Below are positions 1 to 14,630 of a stretch of 64,000 nt of DNA, piece after piece. The notes below the pieces were generated by a model. It was given only the letters and a program-made list of their open reading frames with translations, was not told where the DNA came from and made no database searches. The number at the start of each line of letters is the position of its first letter. Position 1 is the first letter of the stretch. Origin of the DNA: Adiantum capillus-veneris (taxonomy: Eukaryota > Streptophyta > Polypodiopsida > Polypodiales > Pteridaceae). Location: assembly GCA_014529385.2 (NCBI GenBank), contig CM043944.1, forward strand, positions 49,977,768 to 50,041,767, given 5' to 3'. Position numbers and translations under genes: made by a program.

Positions 1-139
1 TAATTTTGTAATGTTTTCTATATATAACTATGATTTTACAATTTTGTAATGTTTGTGTTGCTTTGCTTCTATTATTCTTGAAAGTGGCGACTGGTGCTTG
101 ATTGTCTTCATAATTTGCTCTTCCTTTCTGGCATTGCAG

Positions 140-343
140 GATGTTTAAATTATTGTATCCAGACTAAAAGGAATCAGGGATTTGTACCAAGTTTAAAAGG
201 TTGTGTTGTTTGCAGGGAACGGGTTCTTGATTTTCGGGAGGTTGGCTCAAAACTTAATAAAGAGTCAGAAAAGCCTCACTCAGAGAAAGGACTCACTTCA
301 GTGGCAAGAGCGTCTTTGAGAGCATCCCAAAAGGTCTTTCAAG
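140..343 (+). CDS. Penultimate exon of an unidentified host gene (partial)
   Basis: An open frame follows a plausible splice acceptor (pyrimidine-rich tract then GCAG ending at 139) and runs to a donor at 344 (CAAG|GTATTA). The last codon is split after its first base (phase 1), and the exon at 1467 begins with the matching two bases, so the two join in frame as ...KVFQ|GVHAPNGG. The encoded stretch is hydrophilic, rich in Lys, Ser and Glu, with no domain I recognise. A second acceptor at 215 could shorten the exon. Upstream exons lie outside the window. The exon-intron structure is inferred from frame and splice sites only, so the start is uncertain. Confidence 0.5.
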
Positions 344-583
344 GTATTACTTTGATTGTCTCTGCAGATGCGGGCACTTAAAAGTGTGTGTGTGATATGA
401 AGGCGTCGTAGCCTCTCATTGTGAACCAAGGGGTCTCATCTTGAGCTCTCCAACAAGAGCTGTAGGACATAGGAGCACTTACATAAAGTCAACACCCAAC
501 TGTAGGGTCCCCTTTGTATAGACCTTGCCGTCCACACGGACGTTGGCCGAGTGTGCCCAAGTCTACGATGTGCCAGGCTACAC

Positions 584-740
584 ACCCCAGTGGTGGTCTA
601 GGCTTCCTCATCCTGTGCGGACCCCACCTTTGAACCATGGCACCCGTGATGTGCCCTACGCACCCCAATGGTGGTCTAGGCTTCCTCATATCCCGTGCGG
701 ACCCCACCTTTGAACCATGGCACCGGCGATGTGCCCTACG
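584..740. repeat. Two-copy tandem repeat, about 78 bp unit
   Basis: Two adjacent copies (about 584-660 and 661-740) share the core CACCCC-A-TGGTGGTCTAGGC and a segment ending in GTGCCCTACGCA. They differ by a few substitutions and a 2-base indel. The repeat lies in the intron between the two host exons. The open frames on both strands here come from the repeat and are not taken as genes. Confidence 0.7.
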
Positions 741-890
741 CATTCTATCGGTACTCGCCATCTGTGCTCCATGGTCCTGTTCCTATAGATGACGTAACAG
801 TATGTTTGTCTATATTCAATCACAAAATGTTTGATTGAGCCAGAGAGCATGGTGTGAAAATTTAGTTTACACTAGTCTGGCTGGCCGCCT

Positions 891-1095
891 TCGGCCACAC
901 ACACACACCCATAGTGTGTTATATTAGCCCTCATTCACTACTTTCACCCCTCTCTACTCATATCCTACACAGTTCCATTTCAGTACCTTATCTTTTTTAT
1001 TTTTGGTACTCACACATTGTATCAGATTCACCATGTTGTAACTTTTTGGTCTCATAGGTCATTTTGGCCTTTTGAAGACGTTAATATAACATTTC

Positions 1096-1139
<44 letters not shown>

Positions 1140-1140
1140 G
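891..1140 (+). mobile_element. 5'-truncated LINE tail insertion with 12-bp target duplication
   Basis: The 3' part (about 1036-1137) matches the tails of LINE-2 (52.4 kb) and the 59.1-kb fragment: the TCATAGGTCATTTTGGCCT hairpin, GAAGACGTTAAT, then CATTTC and (TC)n. GGCTGGCCGCCT occurs exactly at 879-890 and again at 1141-1152, directly after the (TC)n, as expected for a target-site duplication made by target-primed reverse transcription. It is non-coding and sits in the host intron 344-1466. It shows that the (TC)n run belongs to the inserted unit, because the target here is not a microsatellite. Confidence 0.75.
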
Positions 1141-1466
1141 GGCTGGCCGCCTGTGTCGCCAGGATGCAGGCCACACTCACCTGGTGAAGGTGCTTGGGAC
1201 ACGTGTCCGGGGGTGAGGGGCCGGGATCCCTTCCCCATTATAGATAGTATAGATGGTCTGTCTTCTGTGAGATGAGAAAAATGGTAGGTTTAAATGGGAG
1301 AATGCTGGTGGCTCCTATCAGAAATTCTCTTCTGTGATTGAATTTTGCGCTTCATTACGCTTTTAGAGATATCTGTATTATGTAAGTGTGTAATGAAGGG
1401 GTGTATGCGTGCATGCATGTACATGTGCGCTTATGTGCAAGTGTGATAGTGTGTGTTTCTCTGTAG

Positions 1467-1771
1467 GTGTCCATGCTCCCAATGGAGGAAAGGTGGCAGA
1501 GGAAGGGATGGGCCTGAGCACTGGGGCAACAACAAAGGAGGCTACACAATCAAGAAGACTAATCAAAAGTGCAAGTGTGAATGGCTCTTACACAACATCA
1601 GCTCCTAGCTATGCAAGGCGGAATCCTTCAATGAGGTCGGAAGTCGATCTGATAAAGAAAGATACGTCAACCCAAGAGGGTGGTAGCAAGGTCCAACATA
1701 AATCCCATATACTAGGATTTGAACTAACCAAAAGAATTCAAGCTATTCACAGTGGCTTAGCTCGCTCTTGA
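1467..1771 (+). CDS. Terminal exon of the same unidentified host gene
   Basis: A clear acceptor (TTTCTCTGTAG, ending 1466) opens about 100 codons that end at TGA 1769-1771. The product is a basic, Ser/Thr-rich tail beginning GVHAPNGGKVAEEG and ending HSGLARS. It shows no transmembrane segment and no motif I can name, and is probably the disordered C-terminus of a larger protein. Base composition is balanced, unlike the repeats on either side, and the phase matches the exon ending at 343. About 250 bases of ordinary 3' flank follow before the next pyrimidine tract. Confident that it is a real exon, not confident about the protein. Confidence 0.55.
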
Positions 1772-2030
1772 GAGCGCCTAATACTCTCATCTTAGCTTCT
1801 AGGTACTTATTGACAGCTGCAATTTAGCAGCTTCTCCACTCTTCCTTGTATGATAAGTGGGTCCCCCCCATTGAAGGGGGTTTTACCATAATGCTAAATT
1901 TGTAGAGATATAGTATAATGAACTTGTTGAGGAGAGAAGGTAGCCTTAACTTTGAAGGCTCGCGGTCGTGGTGATTGACAATTATTCGACACACAAGAAT
2001 TAGTTAGCTCTTTTCAGGATAATGGAGACC

Positions 2031-2032
<2 letters not shown>

Positions 2033-2092
<60 letters not shown>

Positions 2093-2370
2093 CACACACA
2101 TTACTTTCCCCAGCACGATGTGGACTCTCTATTTGCGGCGCTCATTTCTAAAAAAAAAGAAGAACATTGAGTCGCTCATCAGCTCCATACCCGATCCCAG
2201 CGGCCATATTTGTAGCAGTGGTCACACATATCTCACACAGCTCCCGTCTAGTAGCACTTTTAGATTCATTTTAGTATCTTTTCTTTTTTGTACCCTGATA
2301 TGCTATCAGAATCACCAGTTTGTAATGGAGTGGCCATAGATCATTTTGGCCTTCTGAAGACGTTACATGT
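2033..2370 (+). mobile_element. (TC)n followed by an older LINE 3' tail fragment
   Basis: A 57-base (TC)n tract (2033-2089) is followed by about 280 bases ending in CATAGATCATTTTGGCCT and GAAGACGTTA, the same hairpin and downstream block as the other LINE tails, with several substitutions. No simple-repeat tail remains at its 3' end and I found no convincing target duplication. The methionine-led frame across the tract encodes Ser-Leu runs and is not a gene. Confidence 0.55.
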
Positions 2371-4640
2371 GTGTCGGTAATTGCATAGATTGGAAGAAGC
2401 ATTACAGAATGGTATTACAAAATAGATCCACATCAAGTGTGGGCTAAAGCGCAGGTGAGAATGTACAATCACTGCAACTGAGAAAGATTTGTAGTGAAAA
2501 CCTCTTTGTGCAATTGGGTGTCCTCTTTTCTTCAGTACTAGGGACTCTCGTAGGTGGTAGGCTCTATGTTATTTGGAGTGACATGAGTTTGTTTTTTTTG
2601 CTTTTGGGTGCTGCTTTTCGTCTCTCTTTAGTAAAGGTTTTTCTTTTCACCCTTTTTTTCTATTTACTCCTGCTCTTTTGTCTTCTTGGTAGTGTTTTTC
2701 TTAATTTGACCCGTCTTCTGTGCTTTCTTTTTGAATGTTTGTGCTGGTGATAACTTAGGAGAAGCTCTAGGCTTTGTTAGCTTCTCATGGATGTTCCCTA
2801 AGTGGATTTGGTCATTCGCATTATCGAGCCTTGCAGATCTATGTGGCTGCATTGGGATATTTAACAGTATAGGAGTGACATTATTTGCTAGCCTTGCTAG
2901 ATTTGACTCCACGTTTAAAGCAGTTGGTGGGTGATAAGGCTTGTATTCCTTGCCATTAACATCCTTGTATTTTTAGGTGAGCCTTGTCACATGCAAATAC
3001 TTGAACACAATGGTGCACTTCCAAACTGAATCCTCACTTTGGACTTTGATCATGTTTAGGCAAGAGGAGCTTGAAGTACTTTCCCTTGCCATCTCTAGAG
3101 AAGCACAATTCTGTATCAAATGGAGCAATGGACTTCAATTGATATTGGTAAACTATCATGTGCTTAGACATTTGAGGTCATTCCTAGGTGGCTTTAACTT
3201 CACAGCATTGGGCCTTGCCTTCATAGGTACTAAGCAAGGAATTTGAGCAATCATAAGCTGTGGAGTTGAAGGGTAGGAATGAAACTGAAGTGGGGATTTA
3301 TGTAGCAAATTAACACACACACCCCCCCCCCCCCCCCCCCCCCCCCCCTTCAAGCTTGTTCCTCAATTGAAGCAACTTGTCAAGTCTCTCAAGGGTTTAG
3401 ATCCTCATCTAAAGGTTCTTCTCAAGGAGGGATAATTTGTGGAATGACACCCCCTTCCTAGAGTTTCCACTAGCTTCAATAATAGGATGATTGTCGACAT
3501 TCAAGTATTCCTCCCAAGTTGTAGCTAGGTTGCAAATAGGCAAGTTGGGTTGGTTAGCTTCCTTTCCTCAAAGCTTAGGTTGCAGGGTCCTTGTACACTT
3601 GTTCCATTCGATTTCTCTGGTTAATGGTATTTATGATTGATTTGGCTTTGCATTTGCAGGTAGAGAGAATCATGTCTTTTCCACATTGTGACCTTTGTGG
3701 TGTCGCAAACCAATGCCTCAAGGTGCCACTTTGTAAACATCACCCAAGGCATCCATGTACACCATGGCTATAGTGATCGGGCCCCATTGAAGCTCGATTT
3801 TTGGCATAAGAGGAGGGTCTAGGTTCTTATCTTCCTTCATCACCACTTAGATCTCAAATCCAAGCTCATGCTTGTACCTATAATCTAATGGTGGGTTGCT
3901 AGATACCAACTTGAGATGTAGTGCTGGTCCTTTTCGTGTAGGGTTTGGCCATTCTCTAGTTCTTATCACTATCATCCATAAGAAAGAGGAGTTTAAGAAA
4001 ATTTTCTCTAGAGGGTGGCTTTTCTAAATTGAGTATTGTTAGTGTTTGTAGAGTCGGTGCAGTTTTTACCACTCCATCGGAAGTTTCTACTTGAGATGTA
4101 GCTTGTAGGCTCCTTGCTATGCATTTGACTTGGTAGCTCTATGCCACTCAAGGATAGGATCATGTTCTAGAGCATATGGGGAGAATGAGAAGTAATTCTC
4201 CATGTTTATCGTAGCTCCAAGAGTGTTTCTAGCCAAGGGGCAAAGGTTCTTACCTTAATACTTGATGTTTAGTGGTCTTATGACCTAGATTTAACATAGG
4301 GCTCATTGTCGGTAGGGTCATTGGCATCTCATGCTTAGTGCTATGGTGTGGCATATCTAAGGGAAGCAGAGAGTTGAGTATCATGGTTAATGTGGGAAAA
4401 TATAGAGTGCCCAAGATGCGATCTTTTTGTGGAGAGATTTGTTGCACTCTTAGAGTTCTAAGACGCGGTTTTACAAAGAGTTAAAGTCACGGTCATGAAC
4501 CCTAAAGGAGAGTAACCTAATGTGAAGCACTTATAAGTGTGAGCTCACCATTTCAATAGGACACCCACGAGAAGATTTATACTTTTTCTCATGTAGGAAA
4601 ATGGAGTGTTAGTGTTTTCCATACAATGCATAACATCATG
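2371..4640. other. Intergenic stretch without recognised genes; contains a poly-C run
   Basis: No frame here looks like a real protein. The open frame at 2508-2750 is Phe/Leu-rich only because the DNA is T-rich. An uninterrupted run of 27 C occupies 3322-3348 after a short (AC)n. Some stretches (about 3000-4450) have balanced composition like decayed retroelement, but I could not assign them. Confidence 0.5.
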
Positions 4641-4702
4641 AGCTTCTGTGAGGGAGGCACCGCATACCTAGCTAGGTATGCGGTGCCTCTCGAACAGAAG
4701 CT
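4641..4702. repeat. Long near-perfect palindrome (hairpin)
   Basis: GAGGCACCGCATACCTAG at 4654-4671 is followed with no spacer by its exact reverse complement at 4672-4689. Beyond a 4-base mismatch on each side, AGCTTCTGT (4641-4649) pairs with ACAGAAGCT (4694-4702). The result is a cruciform or RNA hairpin with 18+9 paired positions and no loop. No coding frame is associated. Confidence 0.85.
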
Positions 4703-5108
4703 GTGAGACTTTGTCCAAAACTTCTTGTGGTACGTAAAGGCTAGCTCTAGTTAACGCTTTCCTTTCCTGAAAGCTATGTGCAATGGGGGTTAACTTGATT
4801 GGTAGGGATTCCAAATGACTGAGCGAAGGTGACATAGCCTGGCGCCAAGCCTTATTTCGGAATGCAATCGAGCTGTTAAATCGGATAATTTGACACTCAA
4901 TGTATCTATTTGATCAATCCCTTCCTCTCTTCTTTTCTTCTAATTCTTTACTCTCCAAATGGCGCCTATGAAATGTTGTACACAATTTTTAGGCCTTTTG
5001 AAGCTATTTTAAGATGCTGCCATGCTTGTAATAAAAAAATTTCTTGCGTGAAAAAAAGCTAATTTGCCGACGACTCGAGCAGAGACGAGAGCAAGATATG
5101 CTGCTACA
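4703..5108. other. No recognised feature
   Basis: Unremarkable intergenic sequence, slightly AT-rich toward the right, with short A runs near 5033-5057. I see no gene, RNA or repeat that I can support. Confidence 0.5.
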
Positions 5109-5146
5109 ACTCTCTCTCTCCCCCCCTCTCTCCCCCTCTTTCTTCC

Positions 5147-5204
5147 CATAGGTCATATTTGACCTCCGAGGACGATAATAAAATCTCTCTCTCTCTCTCT
5201 CTCT
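5147..5204 (+). mobile_element. Minimal LINE 3' tail remnant with (TC)n
   Basis: The block CATAGGTCATATTTGACCT, then GAGGACGATAATAAAA and (TC)n, matches the hairpin, spacer and tail of the LINE family. Here the stem is AGGTCA/TGACCT, a fully paired variant. It is preceded by irregular CT/CCC tracts, so the rest of the element is missing or has decayed. Known only by homology to the other copies in this window. Confidence 0.6.
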
Positions 5205-5429
5205 AGCAGAGCCGCCGTTGGCAAGTTAGTGACGGTCTTGTTTCATGTGCTCAATTCATGTAATCAATTACGTCAACTCAAAGAAAATGCTATTTTGATA
5301 ATAGGAAAGAAAAAGTATGGTATGGTAATCAACGACGGCCGTCGACGGGTACTAGGATTGCACAGTTGATCTTTTCGGGGGCTTTGACATCAGACCTGGC
5401 CAAAAACATTCCCTTTTAACTTAAAGCAT

Positions 5430-6245
5430 TTACATCACGGTTGGGGGCGATGATAGATTTCAAGAGCTAATGTCTACGTGGCACTGGTGAGCACCCTTCA
5501 AATTTTTTTCACTAGCGAGCACCCTTCAAAAACCTTTATCAGAAGAATCGGAGGGTATTTGGTTGTCCCATGTGGCACTAAGGATGGATTTTGCTTGGAG
5601 TGAGGGCCGAGGGGTGTCAGATGTGGGGAAGGCGTCAAGCGTCGTCACTATCGTACAAGAGGTCAATGAAGGGGGATCTAAGGCCCAAATTTGGGGGTGC
5701 AAAGCGGCTTTGATCCGAGCCGTCCAATCGGGTGGTGAACTGGGGGTGAACTAAGGCTAAACTTAGGGTGAATTCGGGGCAAAAATGGCGCTTCGAGTTC
5801 ACCCCGAGTTTACTCGCCTCATGGGTTGTGGGTAAAACCCAAGACCTCTCGGTTGCCACACGAATGCCCTACCAACATGCTAGCGTGTCGCTGCTCATGT
5901 TGGCATGGTACATGATCACACCCTGGTTTACCCGCCCCTAGTTCACCCTAGTTCACTACATGATCGGACGACTGAGATTAAAGCTACCTCGTCCCCCAAA
6001 TTTGGGCTCTAGATCCCCTATGGACCATATATCTGTGATATATAGTGACGAGGTCGATCGAAGACTCGTCAGGTGAGCGGTGCAACACGACATGGATAAA
6101 GCAGCAAACAGGGCAGGGACGATGATAGTTTTCAAGCTCTAGTGCTTACGTGGCACTAGTGAGCACCCTTCAAAGATTTTTATTTAGAGGAATCGAAGGG
6201 TATTCAATTGTGCCACATAGAACTAAGCGTTCAAAATTTATCCCG
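5430..6245. repeat. Direct repeat pair flanking about 0.5 kb
   Basis: About 5440-5600 and 6118-6240 share GATGATAG, TACGTGGCACT, GTGAGCACCCTTCAAA, then GAATCG-AGGGTATT and TG-CACAT, in the same order and orientation. The region between is non-coding and includes a G run at 6281-6294 just outside. The pair could be degenerate terminal repeats of a small element or a segmental duplication. I could not find TG...CA ends. Confidence 0.5.
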
Positions 6246-6385
6246 ACAGGGCAGTGAAGGCTAGGCGTGAGGAGATTTTGGGGGGGGGGGGGGGGATGGT
6301 GGATTTGTGCACACACAGAGATGGTCCTATGGGCAGTGTGGGGGAGAAGGCACTTACGACAAGCGGCTGGATGGAGAATGTAGAT

Positions 6386-6424
<39 letters not shown>

Positions 6425-6589
6425 AAGAGAGGAAAATCATGGGAAGAGAAAGAGAGTAATGTTAGGTGAGGAGCCGTGGAGAGGTGGAGGGGAGTTTTGC
6501 CACTGCCTTGAATTAACCACTGCCTTGAATTAACTTGAAAGAGGATAAAAACGTTTATTCAATACCAGTGCAATGTAAAAGCATCTTGA

Positions 6590-7020
6590 ATACCAAATCA
6601 TATCACTTGGCGCTTTTTAAAACGTATAGTTTGTTGCCGTTTGTACTGTAAAAGAGACATGAATTATGTTTTGATAAGAATCTATAGCTCAAGAAGATGA
6701 CACACCCATTCAAGCCATATGACCGTGTGGCAAATTGAAACTATACATAATTATATAGAAAAGAAAGCAACAATGTTTGCTCCTCAATCTTTTACTTGGA
6801 GCTTTTGAAATCCTAAAGTCAATTATTAGTGTGTGTGCGCCTACCCTTCTGATTGTAAAAAGAGACATGAATTACAATTTTGTATAAATGGATAGATCAA
6901 GATGACACACTTGGTCAAGCTATATGACTATGTGGCAAATTGAAACTATTGTAATAGTTATTATATCTAAAGAAAGTTACTATGACTGTGCTCTACAATC
7001 TTTCACTTGGAGCTGGTCTG
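6590..7020. repeat. Tandem duplication, about 210 bp unit
   Basis: Two diverged copies (about 6590-6800 and 6800-7020) each contain TCACTTGG-GC or TTACTTGGAGC, AAAGAGACATGAATTA, GATGACACAC and GTGGCAAATTGAAACTAT in the same order. The unit is non-coding and AT-rich, and is followed by (CT)n at 7033-7058. Confidence 0.65.
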
Positions 7021-7058
7021 TTGCTCATAGGATCTCTCTCTCTCTCTCTCTCTCTCTT

Positions 7059-8107
7059 CACAAATATTACTGAGCAAAATGCGACACGGAAGGATCGGTC
7101 TTCTAAAGCTCTTAAGTCTTAAACAACTGCTTCAAAAAACAACATTTTCTTAGCCTTGCTCGGTAAGATTAAACAAATACACATGTTGAAATTTCTACCA
7201 AAATCTAATCTATTCAACAAAACTCAGAGCTAAATTAAACCATTTCAATTCTTGACGATTAAGGTCTATGAAAGCTACACAATAAGTACATGATTTCCTT
7301 GATGCCCTGTTTGTTTTTGAGATTGTGCATTACCCGGTCATGCAAAAGCTAAAAATTGACAATCTTAGCTTTGCCAAAAGTGCTCTAGTTACTTTTTCTT
7401 GATTGAACGTTCTATTAGAGAGGTATTCAAAATACGTCACTTGGCTCATATTCAAATGTCAAATGACATTGTTAGAAAAAATAAATTCTCCCCAAAGCTC
7501 GACCTCTGGGCACTAGAACGGAAGCGTGCAGGTTAACAGTCAAGAATCGATTGGGAAGTGCTCAAGAGAGCGCACTTCAAATTAGAGAAAGGCCGTACAA
7601 TCCCAAGGTATTGCAAACTTAATTTCGAGTTGTCATTATGAAGAAACGATAATAGAATTTAGACCCTAGGTCCTGACTCCCCAGATAGTTGATGTAAGTT
7701 TGGTCTTTGGATGGTGTCATGGCTCCGCACGAGCATGGCAAGTTCTTGTAATTTTTGAGACGATCAATATAATTCACTCACAATTCTGAGTTTTGCCCAG
7801 AAAAAAAAAAAAACAAATTTAGACCCTAGGTCTTGACTCCCAAGTGTGCATTGTGCATTCTTAGGTGTTCACACCATAGACGGCCATGGAAAAATCCCAA
7901 GGGCCAATGGACAAGTTACACTCGAAGTGTTCAATCATAAATGCTACCAATTGGAGCTTCGAACATGGAGGTTGGGAGTCTTGAGACCAAATGGCAAAAC
8001 CTACCTAGGTCTCCAAGCTTAGATTTGGTTCTTGAAGGGCAATTGGATGGCCAGCCCTTTGAATGACGTATAGCGCAAAATTGTGTCCTTCATAATTGAA
8101 GGGAAAC
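7059..8107. other. Unique-looking intergenic sequence, no gene recognised
   Basis: No frame of note on either strand. An A run sits at about 7801-7813. The block TTTAGACCCTAGGTC and its surroundings occurs twice (about 7657 and 7818), a small local duplication. Element B begins at 8113 after its target duplication TTTAG (8108-8112). Confidence 0.5.
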
Positions 8108-8112
8108 TTTAG

Positions 8113-8318
8113 TGTTGGGATGTGGCCGTGGGAAACCACCGTTACTCATATTTCTTTCCTTAATCAATATAGGGAGAGAAAGTGAGAGAGTTGACTTACT
8201 CTCTCACTTTCCTCTCCACTAACCCAACTCCCTCTGCAGCTTCTCCTTATTCCCCAATTCTCTTCCCCTTTCTCTTGCATGCATCCCTCTCTTGCACACT
8301 CCGCAGCAGCGCCTATCA
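8113..8318 (+). repeat. 5' LTR of copia B
   Basis: 206 bp starting TGTTGGGATGTGGCC and ending GCGCCTATCA. It aligns to 16464-16681, which is about 12 bp longer through small indels. Preceded by target duplication TTTAG. Confidence 0.92.
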
Positions 8319-8320
8319 AT

Positions 8321-8332
8321 TGGTATCAGAGC
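8321..8332 (+). promoter_or_regulatory. Primer binding site of copia B (initiator tRNA-Met type)
   Basis: TGGTATCAGAGC lies two bases after the 5' LTR. This is the canonical plant primer site, complementary to the 3' end of initiator methionine tRNA, from which minus-strand DNA synthesis starts. Confidence 0.93.
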
Positions 8333-9011
8333 TAAGGTGGATACAGCAGTGCGGTGGAGATTGTAGATCGGGGAAATCTAGAGAGGAGATCGAGCTTGCA
8401 GGGTTGAGCTCAACCTTGAGAGGGAGCTCTACCGGATTGAGCATTCAAAGCAACATATTCAATGTTGAGGGCAATCATTTGGTGAGAAATGGAAGACTCA
8501 AGGGATGTGATTCCAACAAGAAAGAGGAGCAACAATAGACGGGAACGATCTTGAGCGCACAGCTCTAGCACTGTTGCTCACAACCCAATTCAACATAGAA
8601 TCTAGGCCCGCACAGTATCTTCGGGGTGGTCACAGTAGCTACTCAGGGCAGATAATGTCCAAGAGCACACAATGGGAACAACAAATAGGCGTTCGACAAC
8701 ACACAGAGAAGGAATCGCATAGGCTTGCAGCAGAACCGAGCTTGGGATTGGAGCTTCAGGTTGAGGCATCGAATTGAGAAATGGCGGGTCTCAGCAAGCT
8801 GGGGAAAGTATTAGGGGCAGCCTATACCGGGTGAAGTAGAGCTTGGATCGAATCGGGCAAATTTCTTTTTGGGAACTCTGCAGCAATGCAGGGGGGAAAT
8901 CGACGACCAGCAAGCACTACGCTAGGGGAAATTGGCGAGCAGTTGCAAGGCTTGCAGAGAGCACCGTAAGCAACAGATTTGAAGGCTCGGAATCCTTGTG
9001 TGGTGCATTGG

Positions 9012-9197
<186 letters not shown>

Positions 9198-9199
9198 TT

Positions 9200-12440
<3,241 letters not shown>

Positions 12441-12454
12441 AGACACGTAGGTTA

Positions 12455-12893
12455 CAGGTTACAGGGGACGCAAGCTCAGTGGGAGCTTCTGGATGTGAGA
12501 GCCATGGCTACGATATATCTACATCTAGCCGAGTCAGCGTTCTTTACTATCATAGGGAAGACAACAACCAAGGAACTTTGGGATAGCTTATGTTCAATAC
12601 CTGGGAGAGTAAAAGTGCATCCAATAAAGTTTTTTCTCATGAAAAAGCTTTTGAAGCTCAACATGAAAGAAGGTAGCACAGTTTCTGGTCACTTAAATAA
12701 GTTCAGCTTCTTGTTCAATCAGTTGACATCTCAGGGCTTTAAGGAGTTTGATGATGAACTCAAGTGTATATTCTTGTTATGCTCTCTACCCAGTTCATGG
12801 GATATCTTGTGCACAACCATTAGAAATCCGGCTCCGAATGGTAAGTTAGTGTTCAATGCTGTCACAGATACGTTGCTCACTGAAGAAATTTGA
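12455..12893 (+). pseudogene. Copia B gag (N-terminally truncated)
   Basis: The frame around WELLDVRAMATIYLHLAES, then LWDSL, FLMKKLLKLNM and LNKFSFLFNQLTSQG matches the plant copia gag core (UBN2/retrotran_gag family). This is the capsid-like protein that packages element RNA. The usual N-terminal 60-80 residues are absent because the foreign segment joins here, and the frame ends at TGA 12891-12893. A broken continuation past 12900 (GDAYMAGS, then RNKYKSK) and a single CCHC-like trace around 13058-13110 follow in other frames. Confidence 0.75.
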
Positions 12894-13361
12894 CATAAAT
12901 CTCTCGATGGTGCTAGTCATGGAGATGCATATATGGCTGGCAGTTAACGAAGGCAAGAGGCCGTGATAGGAATAAATACAAAAGCAAAAGTAGAGAGTGA
13001 AATCCTCGTAGCATAAGCAGACACAGAAACTCAAGTAGAGACCGCAGTGCCAGAAATGTTGAGTGTTACTATTGCCACAAGAAGAGCCATTACAAAAAGG
13101 ATTGTCACAGTTTCCCAAGAGATTTGGAAAAACATGCAAATAGATAATTCTTGCAAAGACAAATGTATGGTAAAGATTGAGGAGCTCAATGTGGTTGAGT
13201 CTCCCATACCTACCACTGCAGTACATGATGCTCCTCCTCCAGTGATGCACATTATGCCAACAGAGATTCATGCAGAGATGATAGTAGATCCCGTAGATGT
13301 TCTCATTTTCACTTCAGATCTTACTCTAGATGCTTTGCTTGCACAAGATGAAGGTTATGTA

Positions 13362-14630
13362 CAGAATTGGATTCTTGATTCTGGTGCAAGTTTTCATGTC
13401 ACACCGCATAGAGAGTTGTTTTCCTCTTATGCATCCATGCATGGCATAGTCAAGCTTGGTGATTCCTATGAGATTAACATTATTGGCATTGGTGATGTGA
13501 AACTTCAAATGCATAATGGAACTACTTTTGTGTTGTGAATGTCATACATTTGCCCAAGCTTACCAAGAGCTTGCTTTCTATAGGGCAATTGGATGATCTT
13601 GGCTACACTACACTCTTTGTTAATCGTTCTTGGATGATCCGCAAGAACAACCTTATCATGATGAAAGGTCGTAAAAACGGATCCTTGTAGTCAATGTTTG
13701 TTTTGAGTGTCGACGAACACTCTATCTATGTTGCCGAGCTGTCGTCTATTGAGTTGTGGCATATCCGGCTAGGGCATATTAGCCAAAAGGGAATGAAAAC
13801 ACTTTAGCGTTTTGGTTACTTACCTGTGTTAGATTATGCAGACTTTCCATTGTGTGAGCATTGTCTATACGGCAAACAAACTAGGTTGACATCTTCGCCA
13901 TTGAATAAGAAACTAGGCGAACCCCTAAACTTAGTGCACAGTAACTTGTGTGGCCCAATGCCACATAAAACTCTAGGGAGGGCAAACTAATTTCTCATGT
14001 TCAGAGATGATTCTACCAGAAAGGTGTGGGTGTATCTCCTTAAGCGTAAGGAAGAGGTCTTTTCTACGTTCCAAAAATTCCTCCCCATGGTTGAGAACCA
14101 ATCAGGAAAAAAGCTCAAAGCTTTTTGCATGGACAATGGTGGAGAATACATCTCCACGGAGTTCAAGGATTTTTGCGATGGAAGAGGGATTTGTCGGTAG
14201 TTTATTGCTCCATACACACCTGCAAAAAATGGGATAGCTGAAAGAATGAATCGCACGATTCAAGAGCGAGTTATCTCTATGATGTCTATGGCGAAGCTTA
14301 CTCCAAATTTTTGGGGGAAGCTGTTTTGATAGCAGTATGTATCATCAACAGGTCACATAGTTCTCCATTGAATTTCAAAATTTTAAAGAAATTATGGACT
14401 GGAAAAACGCCAAGCTATGAGAATTTACGTGTATTTGGATGTGATGCATATGCACATGTATCCAAAGAACTTCGTCGCAAGTTAGATTCTAGGTCACACA
14501 AATGCATTTTTATCGGCTATGGTGCAAATGGAGAGATGGGCTATCGTCTTCGGCACCCAGAATCCCGCAAAGTCATTCATAGCTCACACGTGATTTTCAG
14601 AATAAAAAATGTACAAGCAGCCTATTAAAG
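13362..14630 (+). pseudogene. Copia B protease-integrase region, broken
   Basis: WILDSGASFHVTPHRELF (from about 13368) carries the D-S-G-A retropepsin active site. From about 13753, ELWHIRLGHISQKGM and C-x2-C (CEHCLYGKQ) are the integrase zinc region. FRDDSTRKVWVYLLKRKEEVF and DNGGEYIS supply catalytic Asp positions, with APYTPAKNGIAERMNR following. The frame is cut by stops (for example near 13806, 13989 and 14199) and frameshifts. From 14311 the integrase C-terminal GKTPSYENLRVFGCDAYAHV segment is open to 14628. No active integrase can be made. Confidence 0.88.

Noticed and set aside
64-381. A single-exon gene covering 94-381
   Set aside because: The acceptor at 139 and donor at 344 with matching phase at 1467 explain the frame better as an exon.
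879-1152. Evidence that the LINE inserts only into (CT)n
   Set aside because: This copy has a 12-bp duplication in unique GC-rich sequence, so any preference is not absolute.
2508-2750. Hydrophobic 80-residue protein (possible membrane peptide)
   Set aside because: Phe/Leu content follows from T-rich DNA; no initiation context, homologue or neighbouring exon.
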